A stretch of DNA of 64,000 nt from Paenibacillus tyrphae (GTDB lineage: Bacteria > Bacillota > Bacilli > Paenibacillales > NBRC-103111): assembly GCF_024158745.1 (NCBI RefSeq), contig NZ_JAMZAW010000009.1, forward strand, positions 186,001-250,000, written 5' to 3'. This document shows positions 33,150 through 41,939 of the stretch, piece after piece. The translations under genes and the position numbers were made by a program. Positions within the stretch are counted from its first letter, which is position 1. Each line of letters opens with the position of its first letter. The notes under the pieces are model-generated. The model was not told the DNA's origin and did not search any database. It saw only the letters and a list, made by a program, of their open reading frames with translations.

Positions 33150-33499
33150 TTGTTAAGAGTCTTCCGCAGCATGGGGCACCCCTCATGGCGGAGGGCTTTT
33201 TTGTATATTTTGCAGCTTGGACCGCCGGGAAAAATATCGAAAAATCGCGTAGCAAAGCGCTTCAGCGGATAAAATCGTTTCACGGGGAACATTGTCGGAA
33301 AAAGTCTTTTTCCGGGTGCAGGAAACCATTTTTACAGCGCGAATTTATCGGTATATACATATGATACGCCTGCCTGCATCGGAAGCAGGTTCGTACGTGA
33401 TTCGGCAGCTCAGGAGCGGAATCCCCCTTCATTACGGCGTGCTGTCGAAATCCGCTTTGTAGAATCCTGTTATTCGACATGGCGAAGGAGAGAGATCGA
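33150..33499 (+). other. intergenic stretch before the K+ channel gene
   Basis: 350 bp. It begins with the Bcr/CflA terminator (33161-33202). The rest contains short imperfect hairpins (for example TTTTTCCG-type and GCCTGC/GCAGGT pairs near 33300-33400). I could not match it to a known riboswitch. Confidence 0.5.
33161..33205 (+). terminator. terminator of the Bcr/CflA gene
   Basis: CTTCCGC pairs with GCGGAG, with an inner CATGGGG/CCCCTCATG stem, followed by TTTTTT. Confidence 0.82.
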
Positions 33500-34306
33500 G
33501 TGAGGTTTTGGTTCCAATTCCGCAAGATGTTTTTCTCCGTGTTCCTAATCCGTATGAGAACCTTGTCGATCGCCACGGGGCTGCTGGTGCTCACAAGCTC
33601 GGTTCTTATGCCGATTCTGGAGCCGGAGCAGTTTCCCCGGTTTTACGACGGACTGTGGTGGACGGTCGTTACGCTCGCGACGGTCGGCTATGGGGACACG
33701 TTTCCGAAAACCGATCTTGGCCGATTGTGGGGCATTCTGCTCATTGTCGGCGGGGTCGGTTTGTTTACCTTATTTATCGGGAGGCTCTATGAAATGCTGG
33801 TCGAACGGCAAGAGAGAAGGAAGAACGGAGACTTGGATTATACGAAGCACGGCGGCGGCCATGTCGTCGTCATCGGCTGGAGCGGCCGCGCCCGGATCAC
33901 GATCAAAAATATTCTCAAAAACGAGCCGTCTACAGACGTCGTGCTGATCGATGATCGGCTCGCCACAGCGCCGCTGGACGAACATAACTTCTTGTTTATC
34001 CGGGGGATTCCTTCCAAGGACAAAACCTTGCACCGCGCCCGGTTGGCGGAAGCTAGGGAGATCCTCATTTTTGCCGACGAATCGCTGAAGGTGGAGAACC
34101 CGTACAATGCCGATGCCCGCACGGCGTTCATTCTGACAAGCGTCGAACGAATAGCGGGGAACGTGCGGACTACGCTGGAAGTGGTGCTCGAAGAAAATCT
34201 CGCCAATTTCACGAAAATCGCTTCCGACACGCATTTCAAAATATCCGACCAGTCGTTCGCCGAGCAAATGTATTCGGGGCCCAAGCGAAAGGCGGCGGAC
34301 CGGTAA
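33500..34306 (+). CDS. two-helix potassium channel with RCK/TrkA-N domain
   Basis: About 268 residues. Two transmembrane helices flank a pore with selectivity filter TVGYGD (about 61-66). Then follows a Rossmann-type RCK domain starting HVVVIGWSGRARITIKNIL. The domain plan resembles B. subtilis YugO. GTG 33500 is preferred because AAGGAG lies about ten bases upstream; ATG 33479 has none. No Mistic-like gene precedes it. Regulation by ions or nucleotides through the RCK domain is expected from the family. Confidence 0.9.
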   Translation: MRFWFQFRKMFFSVFLIRMRTLSIATGLLVLTSSVLMPILEPEQFPRFYDGLWWTVVTLATVGYGDTFPKTDLGRLWGILLIVGGVGLFTLFIGRLYEMLVERQERRKNGDLDYTKHGGGHVVVIGWSGRARITIKNILKNEPSTDVVLIDDRLATAPLDEHNFLFIRGIPSKDKTLHRARLAEAREILIFADESLKVENPYNADARTAFILTSVERIAGNVRTTLEVVLEENLANFTKIASDTHFKISDQSFAEQMYSGPKRKAADR

Positions 34307-34312
34307 AACAAA

Positions 34313-34349
34313 CAACCCCTTCTTCCATTACGGATCGAAGGGGTTGTCT
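34313..34349. terminator. bidirectional terminator
   Basis: CAACCCCTTC pairs with GAAGGGGTTG across a 14-nt loop between the channel gene (+) and the nitroreductase gene (-). Confidence 0.8.
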
Positions 34350-34394
34350 GCGGGGCAAATCGATTGCTCGCGAGAAGACGCTAGGCGCTCGGAA

Positions 34395-35060
34395 TCAGTT
34401 TACCCACTGCACGATTTGATCAAGCGATTGTCTCGTTTTGGGGCGGGGTTCGCTCACGCGGTAGCCGAATGCGACCATGCAGGAAATACCGAAGTTGCCT
34501 TGAAGAATTCCTTCTTCCCGAAGCACCTGCTCTGCTTTGGCTTTGTCGAACCCTTCGATCGGGCACGAATCGATGCCGATTTGAGCGGCTGACGTCATCA
34601 TGTTACCCAGAGCAATATAGGTCTGCCGGGCTGCCCATTCGAACATCACGCGCTCGTTATCGAGCAGTTGGAAGTCCGTTTCCTGGAACTTGCCATAGAT
34701 CTTGGTATAGTTGGCGCGGATCTCTTCCGGGAATTGCTTGACGTTCGTCAGCATGTTTTGAATATAGTCCGAATCGGCGACCATATCGGCTTTCGTCCGG
34801 GACAGGATAATGACAAAATGGCTGGAGGTCGGCAGCTGCTTGGACGCTCCCCAAGTGACCGGCAGCAGCTTTTCGCGGATCGCCGGATTCTGCACGACGA
34901 CAAATTTCCACGGCTCGAAGCCGAAGGAGCTTGGCGACAACCGCCCGGTTTCCAGAATGAACTGGAAATCGGCGTCGCTGATCTTTTTGCTGCTGTCGAA
35001 TTCCTTGCACGCATGTCTGAACTGAAACGCCTCTATAATTTGCTGTTTTCTTGCTTCCAT
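34395..35060 (-). CDS. NfsB-like NAD(P)H nitroreductase / oxidoreductase
   Basis: A 221-residue FMN enzyme: FQFRHACKEFDSSKKISD (FMN phosphate site), SPSSFGFEPWKFVVVQ, ALGNMMTSAAQIGIDSCPIEGFD and a C-terminal GYRVSEPRPKTRQ, typical of the NfsB/YfkO class that reduces nitroaromatics and quinones. ATG 35060 has GAGG eight bases upstream. The promoter overlaps a perfect dyad, suggesting induction by electrophiles (inference). Confidence 0.88.
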   Translation of the reverse strand: MEARKQQIIEAFQFRHACKEFDSSKKISDADFQFILETGRLSPSSFGFEPWKFVVVQNPAIREKLLPVTWGASKQLPTSSHFVIILSRTKADMVADSDYIQNMLTNVKQFPEEIRANYTKIYGKFQETDFQLLDNERVMFEWAARQTYIALGNMMTSAAQIGIDSCPIEGFDKAKAEQVLREEGILQGNFGISCMVAFGYRVSEPRPKTRQSLDQIVQWVN

Positions 35061-35102
35061 AAGTAATGCCTCGCTTTCGGATAATATTAGTTCCTGTTCA
35101 GC

Positions 35103-35138
35103 ATTATAACCTTTCGTATCCGAATGCGTAAGTACGCA
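35103..35138 (-). promoter_or_regulatory. nitroreductase promoter with dyad over the -35
   Basis: Minus strand -35 TTACGC (35131-35126), 17-bp spacer, -10 TATAAT (35108-35103). TGCGTA-N2-TACGCA (35125-35138) is a perfect dyad covering the -35, as seen for HxlR/MarR-type repressors. Confidence 0.65.
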
Positions 35139-35179
35139 CATTTTTGTTATATAGTTCCCATTTGTATACTGTAATGACA

Positions 35180-35214
35180 AAGAGGCCGCGGGAGTAGTCT
35201 CCCGGACCTCTTCT
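35180..35214 (-). terminator. terminator of the two-component operon
   Basis: AAGAGG and GCGGGAG pair with CTCCCG and CCTCTT around TAGT; on the minus strand TTTGTC follows. Confidence 0.7.
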
Positions 35215-35255
35215 TTCCACACCCTCCCGCACGGGGTGGGCGACAACATAAAGGG

Positions 35256-37514
35256 TTAAGACGCGGCGGCCTTGGCTTCCCGGGCGAACTCGACGCGCAC
35301 CTTGAAATAGTCCCCGTCGATGTCGATGCGAAGCTGTCCGCCTTGCAGCTCGACGATGCTCTTGGCAATGGCGAGCCCGAGGCCCGAGCCTTCGGTATTC
35401 CGCGACGTATCGCCCCGTTTGAACCGTTCGAAAATTTCGTCCACCTCGAAGTTAAGCTCATAGGCGGCAACGTTGTTGATCGTGAAGACGACTTTGTCCG
35501 CTTCCTCGGTTAACGCGAGGTGAACTCGGGTATGCGGCATCGCGTATTTGAGCGCATTGCTGATCAAGTTCTCAAAGACGCGCCATGTCTTGCGCCCGTC
35601 CAGCGGAGCGGTTACCTTCGGGTTATCCACCCGGACGCGGAAGGTGAGCGTGGAAGCTTCGATCTTGTCGCTGAATTCGGCCAGCGCCTGCTGCAGCAGG
35701 TCGGCGACGTTGACGTGCTCCACCGCCAATTCGACGGACCCGCTCGCCATCTTGGACGCTTCGAACAAATCGTCGATCAGCACCTTCAGCCGCTGCGTTT
35801 TCCGGTCCAGCACCTCGACATAGCTCGCGACCGTCTCCGGAGGCAGGTCCTTATGCTTGAGCAAATCGACGTAATTCATGATCGAGGTGAGCGGCGTCTT
35901 CAGATCGTGGGATACGTTCGTAATCAGCTCGGACTTCAGACGCTCGCTCTTCGTCTCGCGTTCGACGGATGTCTTAATGCTTTGCTTGATGTTGTTCAGC
36001 AGGTGCGCCAGCCGGGCCAGATTGCCACGGCCCTTCTCCTCAATCGTATGGTCGAACCGGCCGGAGGCAATCGCTTCCGCGCCGGTTAGGATGCGGGAGA
36101 AAGTCAGGATTCGGCGGAACAGGTAAGGAATGACGACGAACGTATAAAAGAGAACATATCCTACCGAGAAGGAAAATATGTTGTAAAAGTAACGGAAGCT
36201 AGTGAATCTGATATAATTCATAACATTGAACAGGAAGACGCCGAACAACACAGTCATAACGAAGATCAAGACGGCCTTCGTCAGAATATGTCGATCTACC
36301 AGTTTAGCCTGGACATAGTCTTGCAGCTTGCGGTATAGCCCTGCCTCCCACTGCTCCCGGAGCGCCTGCGGATTTCGGAGCAGTAGCACAGTATCGGCAA
36401 GCAAGAGTCCCAAACAGCCGATCAGCAGCGCCAGCAGCGTGCATTGTGCGAAATGGCCCGGACCGACAGGCAGCCGGAATAAGGCGGCGGAGCTTCCATA
36501 GCTAAACGCAAACATCGTGAGAACATAGAGGAGCAGCCAACGGAGCTCCAGCGGAATCAAGTGAATGACGGCTGTATAGTTCTGCTGCACAACTTCGATC
36601 CCATAACGATTTCGGCGCAAGTAAAAGATCAACGCGGCAGTGGCCACCACGACGGCCCCCAGCAGGTACAGCTCATAAATTAACCGCTGCCGCAGCGTAT
36701 TGAAGTAAGCGTGGTCGGCTATCATTTGACTGAAGCCGCGGGGCTCCTTCGGAAAAAGAAAAATGCCTTCCAGCCGATACTGTTGGAAAGAACGGTTGAT
36801 CGATTGCAAAGCGCCGCCTTCCAACGTCGTTTGCGGTAAGCGGATGGCATAAAACGCTTCCTGCATGTCCGTGTGACCCGGATACCCGCTCTTATTGGAA
36901 TACTTCTCGCCGGTTTCGAGGTCATTGACATAATATTCAAAGGAGCCGCTGCGGGCCGATAAGCTGTGTTTGACGGCAGCGTATTGTTTGTTATGAAAAT
37001 CAAGATAGTTCTTGATTTCCTTCTCGATCCGTTCGTTCTTTTCCCGCTCTGCGTTCGGTGAAATTTTAGCCTCTGTGTCTTGCATTAAGGCAATTTCTTT
37101 TTTTATACTCGCAATTTTAGCCTCGATGTCAGAGTCTGGAGCATATTCAGAGTAGCGGTCCAACAACGCCTGCAGGTTTTGGATTTGCTCCTGCACCTCT
37201 GCCCGTCTTTGCTCTACTTCGATATTTTTCATCGTTTCGTAATGCCTTGTCCACTGCTCCATTCGGGCCTGCCCGATCTTCTCGGCATCGGTCTTCTCCT
37301 CGTAATGGTTATAGACCACATGAACGTTCCGGAAAAGATTGAAATGCTGCTGAAGCTGCTCGTAGAAGGCCGGAGAGCGAAAGTAATAATCCTTTTGAAG
37401 ATATTCCTGATTTTTTACCACGTCCGAGGCTGTCATGACACCAAGCACAATAAGGTAAGAGAGCAAGCCCCAAGCCAGCCAAGGGACGAGCTTACTTCTC
37501 GATTTTGTAGCCAA
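35256..37514 (-). CDS. membrane sensor histidine kinase with large extracellular domain
   Basis: A 752-residue kinase. TM1 is near 10-30; an extracytoplasmic region of roughly 250 residues contains a coiled-coil stretch (about 95-180). A block of further helices follows (about 285-470), then HAMP-like linker, HisKA with phospho-acceptor His in NVSHDLKTPLTS, and HATPase (FENLISNALKYA, GSGLGLAIAKSIVELQGG). Multi-helix input domains of this kind occur in envelope or antibiotic sensors. It overlaps the response-regulator gene by 23 bp. Confidence 0.9.
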   Translation of the reverse strand: MATKSRSKLVPWLAWGLLSYLIVLGVMTASDVVKNQEYLQKDYYFRSPAFYEQLQQHFNLFRNVHVVYNHYEEKTDAEKIGQARMEQWTRHYETMKNIEVEQRRAEVQEQIQNLQALLDRYSEYAPDSDIEAKIASIKKEIALMQDTEAKISPNAEREKNERIEKEIKNYLDFHNKQYAAVKHSLSARSGSFEYYVNDLETGEKYSNKSGYPGHTDMQEAFYAIRLPQTTLEGGALQSINRSFQQYRLEGIFLFPKEPRGFSQMIADHAYFNTLRQRLIYELYLLGAVVVATAALIFYLRRNRYGIEVVQQNYTAVIHLIPLELRWLLLYVLTMFAFSYGSSAALFRLPVGPGHFAQCTLLALLIGCLGLLLADTVLLLRNPQALREQWEAGLYRKLQDYVQAKLVDRHILTKAVLIFVMTVLFGVFLFNVMNYIRFTSFRYFYNIFSFSVGYVLFYTFVVIPYLFRRILTFSRILTGAEAIASGRFDHTIEEKGRGNLARLAHLLNNIKQSIKTSVERETKSERLKSELITNVSHDLKTPLTSIMNYVDLLKHKDLPPETVASYVEVLDRKTQRLKVLIDDLFEASKMASGSVELAVEHVNVADLLQQALAEFSDKIEASTLTFRVRVDNPKVTAPLDGRKTWRVFENLISNALKYAMPHTRVHLALTEEADKVVFTINNVAAYELNFEVDEIFERFKRGDTSRNTEGSGLGLAIAKSIVELQGGQLRIDIDGDYFKVRVEFAREAKAAAS

Positions 37515-38184
37515 TGCCCCACACCACCTTCAAATATTTGGGCTCCCGCGGGTTGATCTCGATTTTCTCGCGGATTCGCCGCACGTGCACCGCTACCGTA
37601 TTCTCGCCGTTGAAATACGGCTCTTTCCATACCTTTTCATAAATCTCCTCTATCGAAAACACACGGCCCCGATGCTCGATCAAGAGCTCAAGGATTCTAT
37701 ATTCGGTCGCCGTCAGCCGGACTTCCTCCTGATCCACAAAGACGGTTTTGCTGCGTTTGTTCAGCACGAGGCCCCGGACTTCGATCTCGTCCTCGTTTGC
37801 CTTGTAATGGCCCAGAAGCGTGTAGCGTCGAAGCTGGGACTTCACCCGGGCGGTCAGCTCCAGCGGATTGAAGGGCTTGCACAAATAATCGTCCGCGCCG
37901 ACGGTCAGCCCCAAGATTTTGTCCGTATCCTCGGATTTGGCGGACAGCATGAGAATCGGAATATTGCGGCTTTCGCGGATTTTGAACGTGGTTTGAATGC
38001 CGTCCAAGCCGGGCATCATGACGTCCAGAATGATCAGATGGATATCTTCCTTCTCCAGAATGTCCAAAGCCTCCAAGCCGTGGCTCGCTTTGAACACGTT
38101 CATATTCTCGTTCTTCAAATAGATTTCGATGGCGTCCCGAATCTCCGGTTCATCGTCGGCCACCAGCACATTGTACTTCTGCAT
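37492..38184 (-). CDS. OmpR/PhoB-family response regulator
   Basis: About 230 residues. The receiver has ADDEPEIRD (acidic pocket), LIILDVMMPGLDGIQ (phospho-Asp) and the conserved Lys in VGADDYLCKPFNPLEL. The C-terminal winged helix ends VWGIGYKIEK. Two adjacent ATGs are possible; the inner one (38184) has AAGGAG at seven bases. It forms an operon with the downstream sensor kinase. Direct repeats 95 bp upstream suggest autoregulation. Confidence 0.92.
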   Translation of the reverse strand: MQKYNVLVADDEPEIRDAIEIYLKNENMNVFKASHGLEALDILEKEDIHLIILDVMMPGLDGIQTTFKIRESRNIPILMLSAKSEDTDKILGLTVGADDYLCKPFNPLELTARVKSQLRRYTLLGHYKANEDEIEVRGLVLNKRSKTVFVDQEEVRLTATEYRILELLIEHRGRVFSIEEIYEKVWKEPYFNGENTVAVHVRRIREKIEINPREPKYLKVVWGIGYKIEK

Positions 38185-38278
38185 CATCGTACTCCTTGAA
38201 TGCTGCATTCGAATTTACGGCTGCTTGCAAGCGCATATGTCTATATTAAAGGAGACTTTTGTCAAAAAAGCTACCCGT

Positions 38279-38297
38279 TTTCTTACAAATTTCTTAC
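38279..38297. promoter_or_regulatory. 11-bp-spaced direct repeats upstream of the response regulator
   Basis: TTTCTTAC occurs at 38279 and 38290, exactly 11 bp apart, the spacing used by OmpR/PhoB-type dimers. On the minus strand it lies just upstream of TTGACA/TAGACA-like promoter hexamers (about 38264-38238). Confidence 0.5.
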
Positions 38298-38415
38298 GAA
38301 GCAGGGGAAAGGGTTAAATCAAGTTGATTGGTGTATGGAGAAATATGGAAAGTTAAGCTAAAATGATAGAAGGACGAAACGGGAACCTAAATTTAAAGAA
38401 GCAGGAGTCAAACCC

Positions 38416-38895
38416 ATGCAACCCATAACAAGGGAAAAAATAAAATTGATGAAGCATGTTCTGGAAGAAGACCCTTTTTATTTGGTGATTGGGGATATTC
38501 AGGAAGAGTCCGATCCCGATCCGGATGTGAAGAAAGACGCTCTGCAAACCTATCACGAGTTCTTGAACGAGTATTCGTCTTTGAGGTGCGGAAGCGTTGT
38601 ACTTTTTGGCCGGAAGGAGCTGCCGGACTATCAATTTCCCGCAGCGGATATGCCCGGCGGATTCGAAGAATGGGTATGCATCGGGAAGATCGAGCCTTAT
38701 CCGTTATATATAAATAAACAGAACGGACGAATCAGTTGTTTGACCGGCGATCCGGGAACGGAAATGAAAATCCGGCATTATGGAGATTTTCAGGAGTTTT
38801 TGGAAAGCTATGTTTTCGGTGAAAAATACGTCGAAATCGGAGGCAGAGACGATTGGTATGACCTGCTGAAGCAACGAGGCCTCCCCAGCTCTTGA
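38416..38895 (+). CDS. SMI1/KNR4 (SUKH) family-like protein
   Basis: A 159-residue soluble acidic protein with no signal. DMPGGFEEWVCIGKIEPYPLY followed by NGRISCLTGDPGTEM and FQEFLESYVFG fits the SUKH fold, in which a Trp-bearing loop and a C-terminal helix are typical. SUKH proteins are often immunity proteins against polymorphic toxins, though many are solitary housekeeping copies. No toxin is adjacent. AGGAG precedes the ATG. Confidence 0.6.
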   Translation: MQPITREKIKLMKHVLEEDPFYLVIGDIQEESDPDPDVKKDALQTYHEFLNEYSSLRCGSVVLFGRKELPDYQFPAADMPGGFEEWVCIGKIEPYPLYINKQNGRISCLTGDPGTEMKIRHYGDFQEFLESYVFGEKYVEIGGRDDWYDLLKQRGLPSS

Positions 38896-38928
38896 CCTTC
38901 ACCCTAATTAAATTTATACTAAGTCTAA
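38892..38928 (+). promoter_or_regulatory. perR promoter with PerR-box-like site over the -10
   Basis: -35 TTGACC (38892-38897), 17-bp spacer, -10 TATACT (38915-38920). TTATACTAAGTCTAA (38914-38928) matches TTATAATNATTATAA at 12 of 15 positions, so autoregulation is likely. Confidence 0.7.
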
Positions 38929-38950
38929 ATACTAATAAGGGGTGAGCCTG

Positions 38951-39343
38951 ATGAGCAGATTGAATTTAACCACGCAGCGCAAAGCGATTCTGGATCTTGT
39001 CCAAAGCTGCGAGGATCATCCGACGGCCGCCGAGATTATGGAACGGCTGCGTATGAACGGTCACCAATTTGCTTATGGCACGGTGTACAACTCGCTTCGA
39101 TACTTGACGGATGCGGGGTTGATTCGGGAACTCAAGCTGGGGGAAACCGCCAGCCGTTACGATGGAAGAACGGAAGACCATTACCATATCGTGTGTAAGA
39201 AGTGCGGACGGGTCGATGAAGTGCTGTCCGCGCCGCCCGCCGAATGGATTCGGGAGGTTGCGGCGAAAACGAACTACGACGTGCACCACAGTCAAGTCGT
39301 CTTCGAGGGGGTATGCTATTCATGCAAACATCCGAACGCGTAA
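38951..39343 (+). CDS. perR: Fur-family peroxide-type repressor (PerR-like)
   Basis: A 130-residue Fur-fold regulator. It has winged-helix HQFAYGTVYNSLRYL, regulatory-site residues His38, Asp71, His77 and His79 (RYDGRTEDHYH), and structural zinc cysteines 82, 85, 122 and 125. The residue aligned with B. subtilis PerR Asp104 appears to be Glu90, as in Fur, with an Asp just before it. ATG 38951 is chosen over GTG 38942 because AAGGGGTGA is correctly spaced. PerR-like boxes precede this gene and the catalase gene. Confidence 0.82.
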   Translation: MSRLNLTTQRKAILDLVQSCEDHPTAAEIMERLRMNGHQFAYGTVYNSLRYLTDAGLIRELKLGETASRYDGRTEDHYHIVCKKCGRVDEVLSAPPAEWIREVAAKTNYDVHHSQVVFEGVCYSCKHPNA

Positions 39344-40158
39344 TGCAGCCGCTCATGCGGATGGGTTATTCACAAACCGAGGGCACCGGAATGGCCGATG
39401 CGGAGCGGCTTGACGACAGCCAAGCGGCTCCTACGGCTTCAAGCGCAGGAGAAACGGCCAGCACGAGGCCTTTCCTGTGCGCCGAAACGAAGCGCGTGGT
39501 CGTCATCAGTCCGTTCCCCGGCTCGCTGCATCCGCTGATTAACGGACTGGCGGGCGAGTGCTACGACGTTCTCGTGTTTCACCGGTTCGAGGCCCAGGTC
39601 ATGAATGCGTTGGCCGTCGATCTGTTCGTGTTCGACGTGACAACGGCCGACTGGGAAGGCGTGGCCGGCATTCGGGAGGCACTCGCTTCCGATCCGAAGA
39701 AGCAGGCCCGTTCGGTGCTGCTGGTCGGCGAGCGGGAGATGGCGGATAACAGCTTCATCGGACTCGGGGAGCTGCAGCCGTGGCCGACGGGTCTGCAGGA
39801 GGCGATGTACCGGATCGAGCTCAAGCTCAGCGGTCTGGCCGATGCGGAAGAAGGGAACAGCGTCGGCACCTTCAAGGATTTGCAGATCGACACCAAGAAG
39901 ATGACCGTTCTGCGCGGCGGCAGCCGTATCGAATGCACGAAGACGGAATATGAGATTTTACTGATGCTGCTTGAAGCGCAAGGGGCCGTGATGTCGCGCG
40001 ACGAGATCATGAACCGCATCTGGGGCAGCTCGTTTGTCGGCGGCAGCAACGTCGTCGACGTTCATGTGAAAAGCTTGCGCAAAAAGCTGGGCGACAATCC
40101 CGCCGCACCGCAGTACATCGCAACGGTGCGCGGGGTCGGATACAGGCTGGCCGACTGA
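39343..40158 (+). CDS. winged-helix (OmpR-type) regulator with degenerate receiver-like N-terminus
   Basis: A 271-residue protein whose ATG overlaps the perR stop (TAATG). The C-terminal 95 residues are a full Trans_reg_C winged helix (ECTKTEYEILLMLLEAQGAV and YIATVRGVGYRLAD). The N-terminal part (about 45-150) has VVVISPFPGS and LFVFDVTTADWEG, suggesting a receiver-like fold, but the acidic pair and phospho-Asp context are not convincing. No kinase is adjacent. It may act as a phosphorylation-independent partner of the PerR-like protein. Confidence 0.75.
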   Translation: MQPLMRMGYSQTEGTGMADAERLDDSQAAPTASSAGETASTRPFLCAETKRVVVISPFPGSLHPLINGLAGECYDVLVFHRFEAQVMNALAVDLFVFDVTTADWEGVAGIREALASDPKKQARSVLLVGEREMADNSFIGLGELQPWPTGLQEAMYRIELKLSGLADAEEGNSVGTFKDLQIDTKKMTVLRGGSRIECTKTEYEILLMLLEAQGAVMSRDEIMNRIWGSSFVGGSNVVDVHVKSLRKKLGDNPAAPQYIATVRGVGYRLAD

Positions 40159-40233
40159 ATAGTCGGCCGCCCGCTTCATCCGATCTTCATGAAAAACTCA
40201 CGGAATGCTCATGATTCGGTCATGCAGCGATGG

Positions 40234-40265
40234 TACAATGAGGTCATAACTTAGATCAAGTCTAA
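40234..40265 (+). promoter_or_regulatory. catalase promoter region with PerR-box-like dyad
   Basis: -10-like TACAAT (40234-40239), then TTAGATCAAGTCTAA (40251-40265), which shares AAGTCTAA with the perR box. The site falls just downstream of the expected transcript start, a typical repressor position. Confidence 0.6.
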
Positions 40266-40291
40266 ATATAAATGAAAGGTGAGATCAAGAT

Positions 40292-41749
40292 ATGAACCAT
40301 CGTTTGACGACCAATCAAGGCGCTCCCGTGGGGGATAACCAGAATTCGCGTACGGCCGGCCGCCGCGGACCGGCATTGCTGGAGGATTACCATCTGCTGG
40401 AGAAGCTGGCCCATTTTGACCGGGAGCGCATCCCGGAGCGGGTCGTGCATGCGCGCGGCGCAGGAGCGCACGGGGTATTCCGCGTCGAGCGGAGCATGAA
40501 GCCTTACACGAAGGCGCATTTTCTGCAAGAGGCCGGGCAGGAGACGCCTGTATTCGTTCGCTTCTCGACCGTAATCCACGGCACCGGCTCGCCGGAAACG
40601 GCTCGCGATCCGCGCGGATTCGCCGTGAAGCTGTACACGCAAGAAGGCAATTATGACATCGTCGGCAACCACCTGCCGGTATTCTTTATCCGCGACGCGC
40701 TGAAATTCCCGGATATGGTGCATTCGCTCAAGCCCGCACCGGACACCAATATTCAAGACCCTGCAAGGTACTGGGACTTCATGACGCTGTCGTCGGAATC
40801 GACGCATATGCTGACTTGGGTATTTTCGGATAACGGCACTCCCGCCAATTACCGGCAAATGGACGGCTTCAGCGTGCACGCGTTCAAATGGGTAAATGCG
40901 GAAGGCAAAGTAACGTACGTCAAATATCATTGGAAGTCGCTGCAAGGCGTCGTGAATTTGTCGGCCGATGAGGCTCGGGAGGTGCAGGGCAGGGACTTCA
41001 ACCATGCGACGAGAGATTTGTTCGACCGGGTCCGGGACGGAAACTTCCCGCAGTGGGCGCTGCACGTGCAGCTGATGCCGCCGGAGGACTTGGACCGGTG
41101 GGGCTTCGACCCGCTCGACGCGACGAAAGTATGGCCTGAGGATGCGTACCCGCTGCACCGGATCGGCACCATGACGCTGAACCGGAACCCGGACAATTTC
41201 TTCGCCGAGGTCGAGCAGTCCGCCTTCTCGCCGAGCGCCCTGGTGCCGGGGATCGAGCCTTCCGAGGATAAGCTGCTGCAGGGCCGTCTATTCTCCTACC
41301 CCGATACGCAGCGGTACCGGCTGGGCGCGAACTATCTGCAGATTCCAGTCAACTGCCCGTATGCGCCGGTCCGCAACCATCAGCGGGACGGAGCGATGAA
41401 CGTGAAGCAGGATACTTCGACGATCAACTACGAGCCGAACAGCGCTTCCGGCAGTCCGCAGGAAGACCCGGCCTATGCGGAAAGCGAAGCGCCGCTGACA
41501 GGACCCGCGTTCCGGCAAAAAATCGAGAAAACCGACGATTTCACGCAGGCCGGCGAGCGGTACCGCAGCTACACGAAGCAGGAGCAGGACAACCTGATCC
41601 GCAATCTGGTGAACGATCTGAAGCAGACGGGCCAGGACATCCAGCTGCGTGCGATCTGCAACTTTTTCCGGGCGGATGCCGAGTACGGGATGCGGCTCGC
41701 GCAAGGGCTCGGCATCGATATCCAAAGCTTCCTTCCGCGCTCGAACTAA
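40292..41749 (+). CDS. katA: haem catalase
   Basis: A 485-residue small-subunit clade catalase. The distal site contains RVVHARGAGAHGVF with the essential His. FVRFSTVIHGTGSPETARDPRG is the catalase signature region, the distal Asn occurs in NHLPVFFIRDALKFPD, and the proximal Tyr lies in RLFSYPDTQRYRLG. It converts hydrogen peroxide to water and oxygen. AAAGG precedes the ATG, and a PerR-like box sits upstream, consistent with peroxide induction. Confidence 0.95.
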   Translation: MNHRLTTNQGAPVGDNQNSRTAGRRGPALLEDYHLLEKLAHFDRERIPERVVHARGAGAHGVFRVERSMKPYTKAHFLQEAGQETPVFVRFSTVIHGTGSPETARDPRGFAVKLYTQEGNYDIVGNHLPVFFIRDALKFPDMVHSLKPAPDTNIQDPARYWDFMTLSSESTHMLTWVFSDNGTPANYRQMDGFSVHAFKWVNAEGKVTYVKYHWKSLQGVVNLSADEAREVQGRDFNHATRDLFDRVRDGNFPQWALHVQLMPPEDLDRWGFDPLDATKVWPEDAYPLHRIGTMTLNRNPDNFFAEVEQSAFSPSALVPGIEPSEDKLLQGRLFSYPDTQRYRLGANYLQIPVNCPYAPVRNHQRDGAMNVKQDTSTINYEPNSASGSPQEDPAYAESEAPLTGPAFRQKIEKTDDFTQAGERYRSYTKQEQDNLIRNLVNDLKQTGQDIQLRAICNFFRADAEYGMRLAQGLGIDIQSFLPRSN

Positions 41750-41759
41750 AAACCGGAAG

Positions 41760-41787
41760 ACCGCTCTCAACCGAGGGCGGTTTTTTT
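41760..41787 (+). terminator. terminator of the catalase gene
   Basis: ACCGCTCTC pairs with GAGGGCGGT around a tight AACC loop, followed by seven Ts. Confidence 0.9.
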
Positions 41788-41939
41788 CGTATACCCGCGC
41801 GATGAGCTCGCTTCAATCTGCAGAGCCGCGAATCAGATCCCCCCAAAAATACGAAATCGGCACATCCGACAGGTGCGGGATCTATGCTACAATAGGGTGA
41901 CTTAAGGGCGCATTTCAGGCCGACGAGAGGCGGTTGCAG

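Noticed and set aside
33206-33478. possible c-di-AMP (ydaO-type) riboswitch before the K+ channel
   Set aside because: None of the conserved ydaO blocks could be aligned; only weak local hairpins are present.
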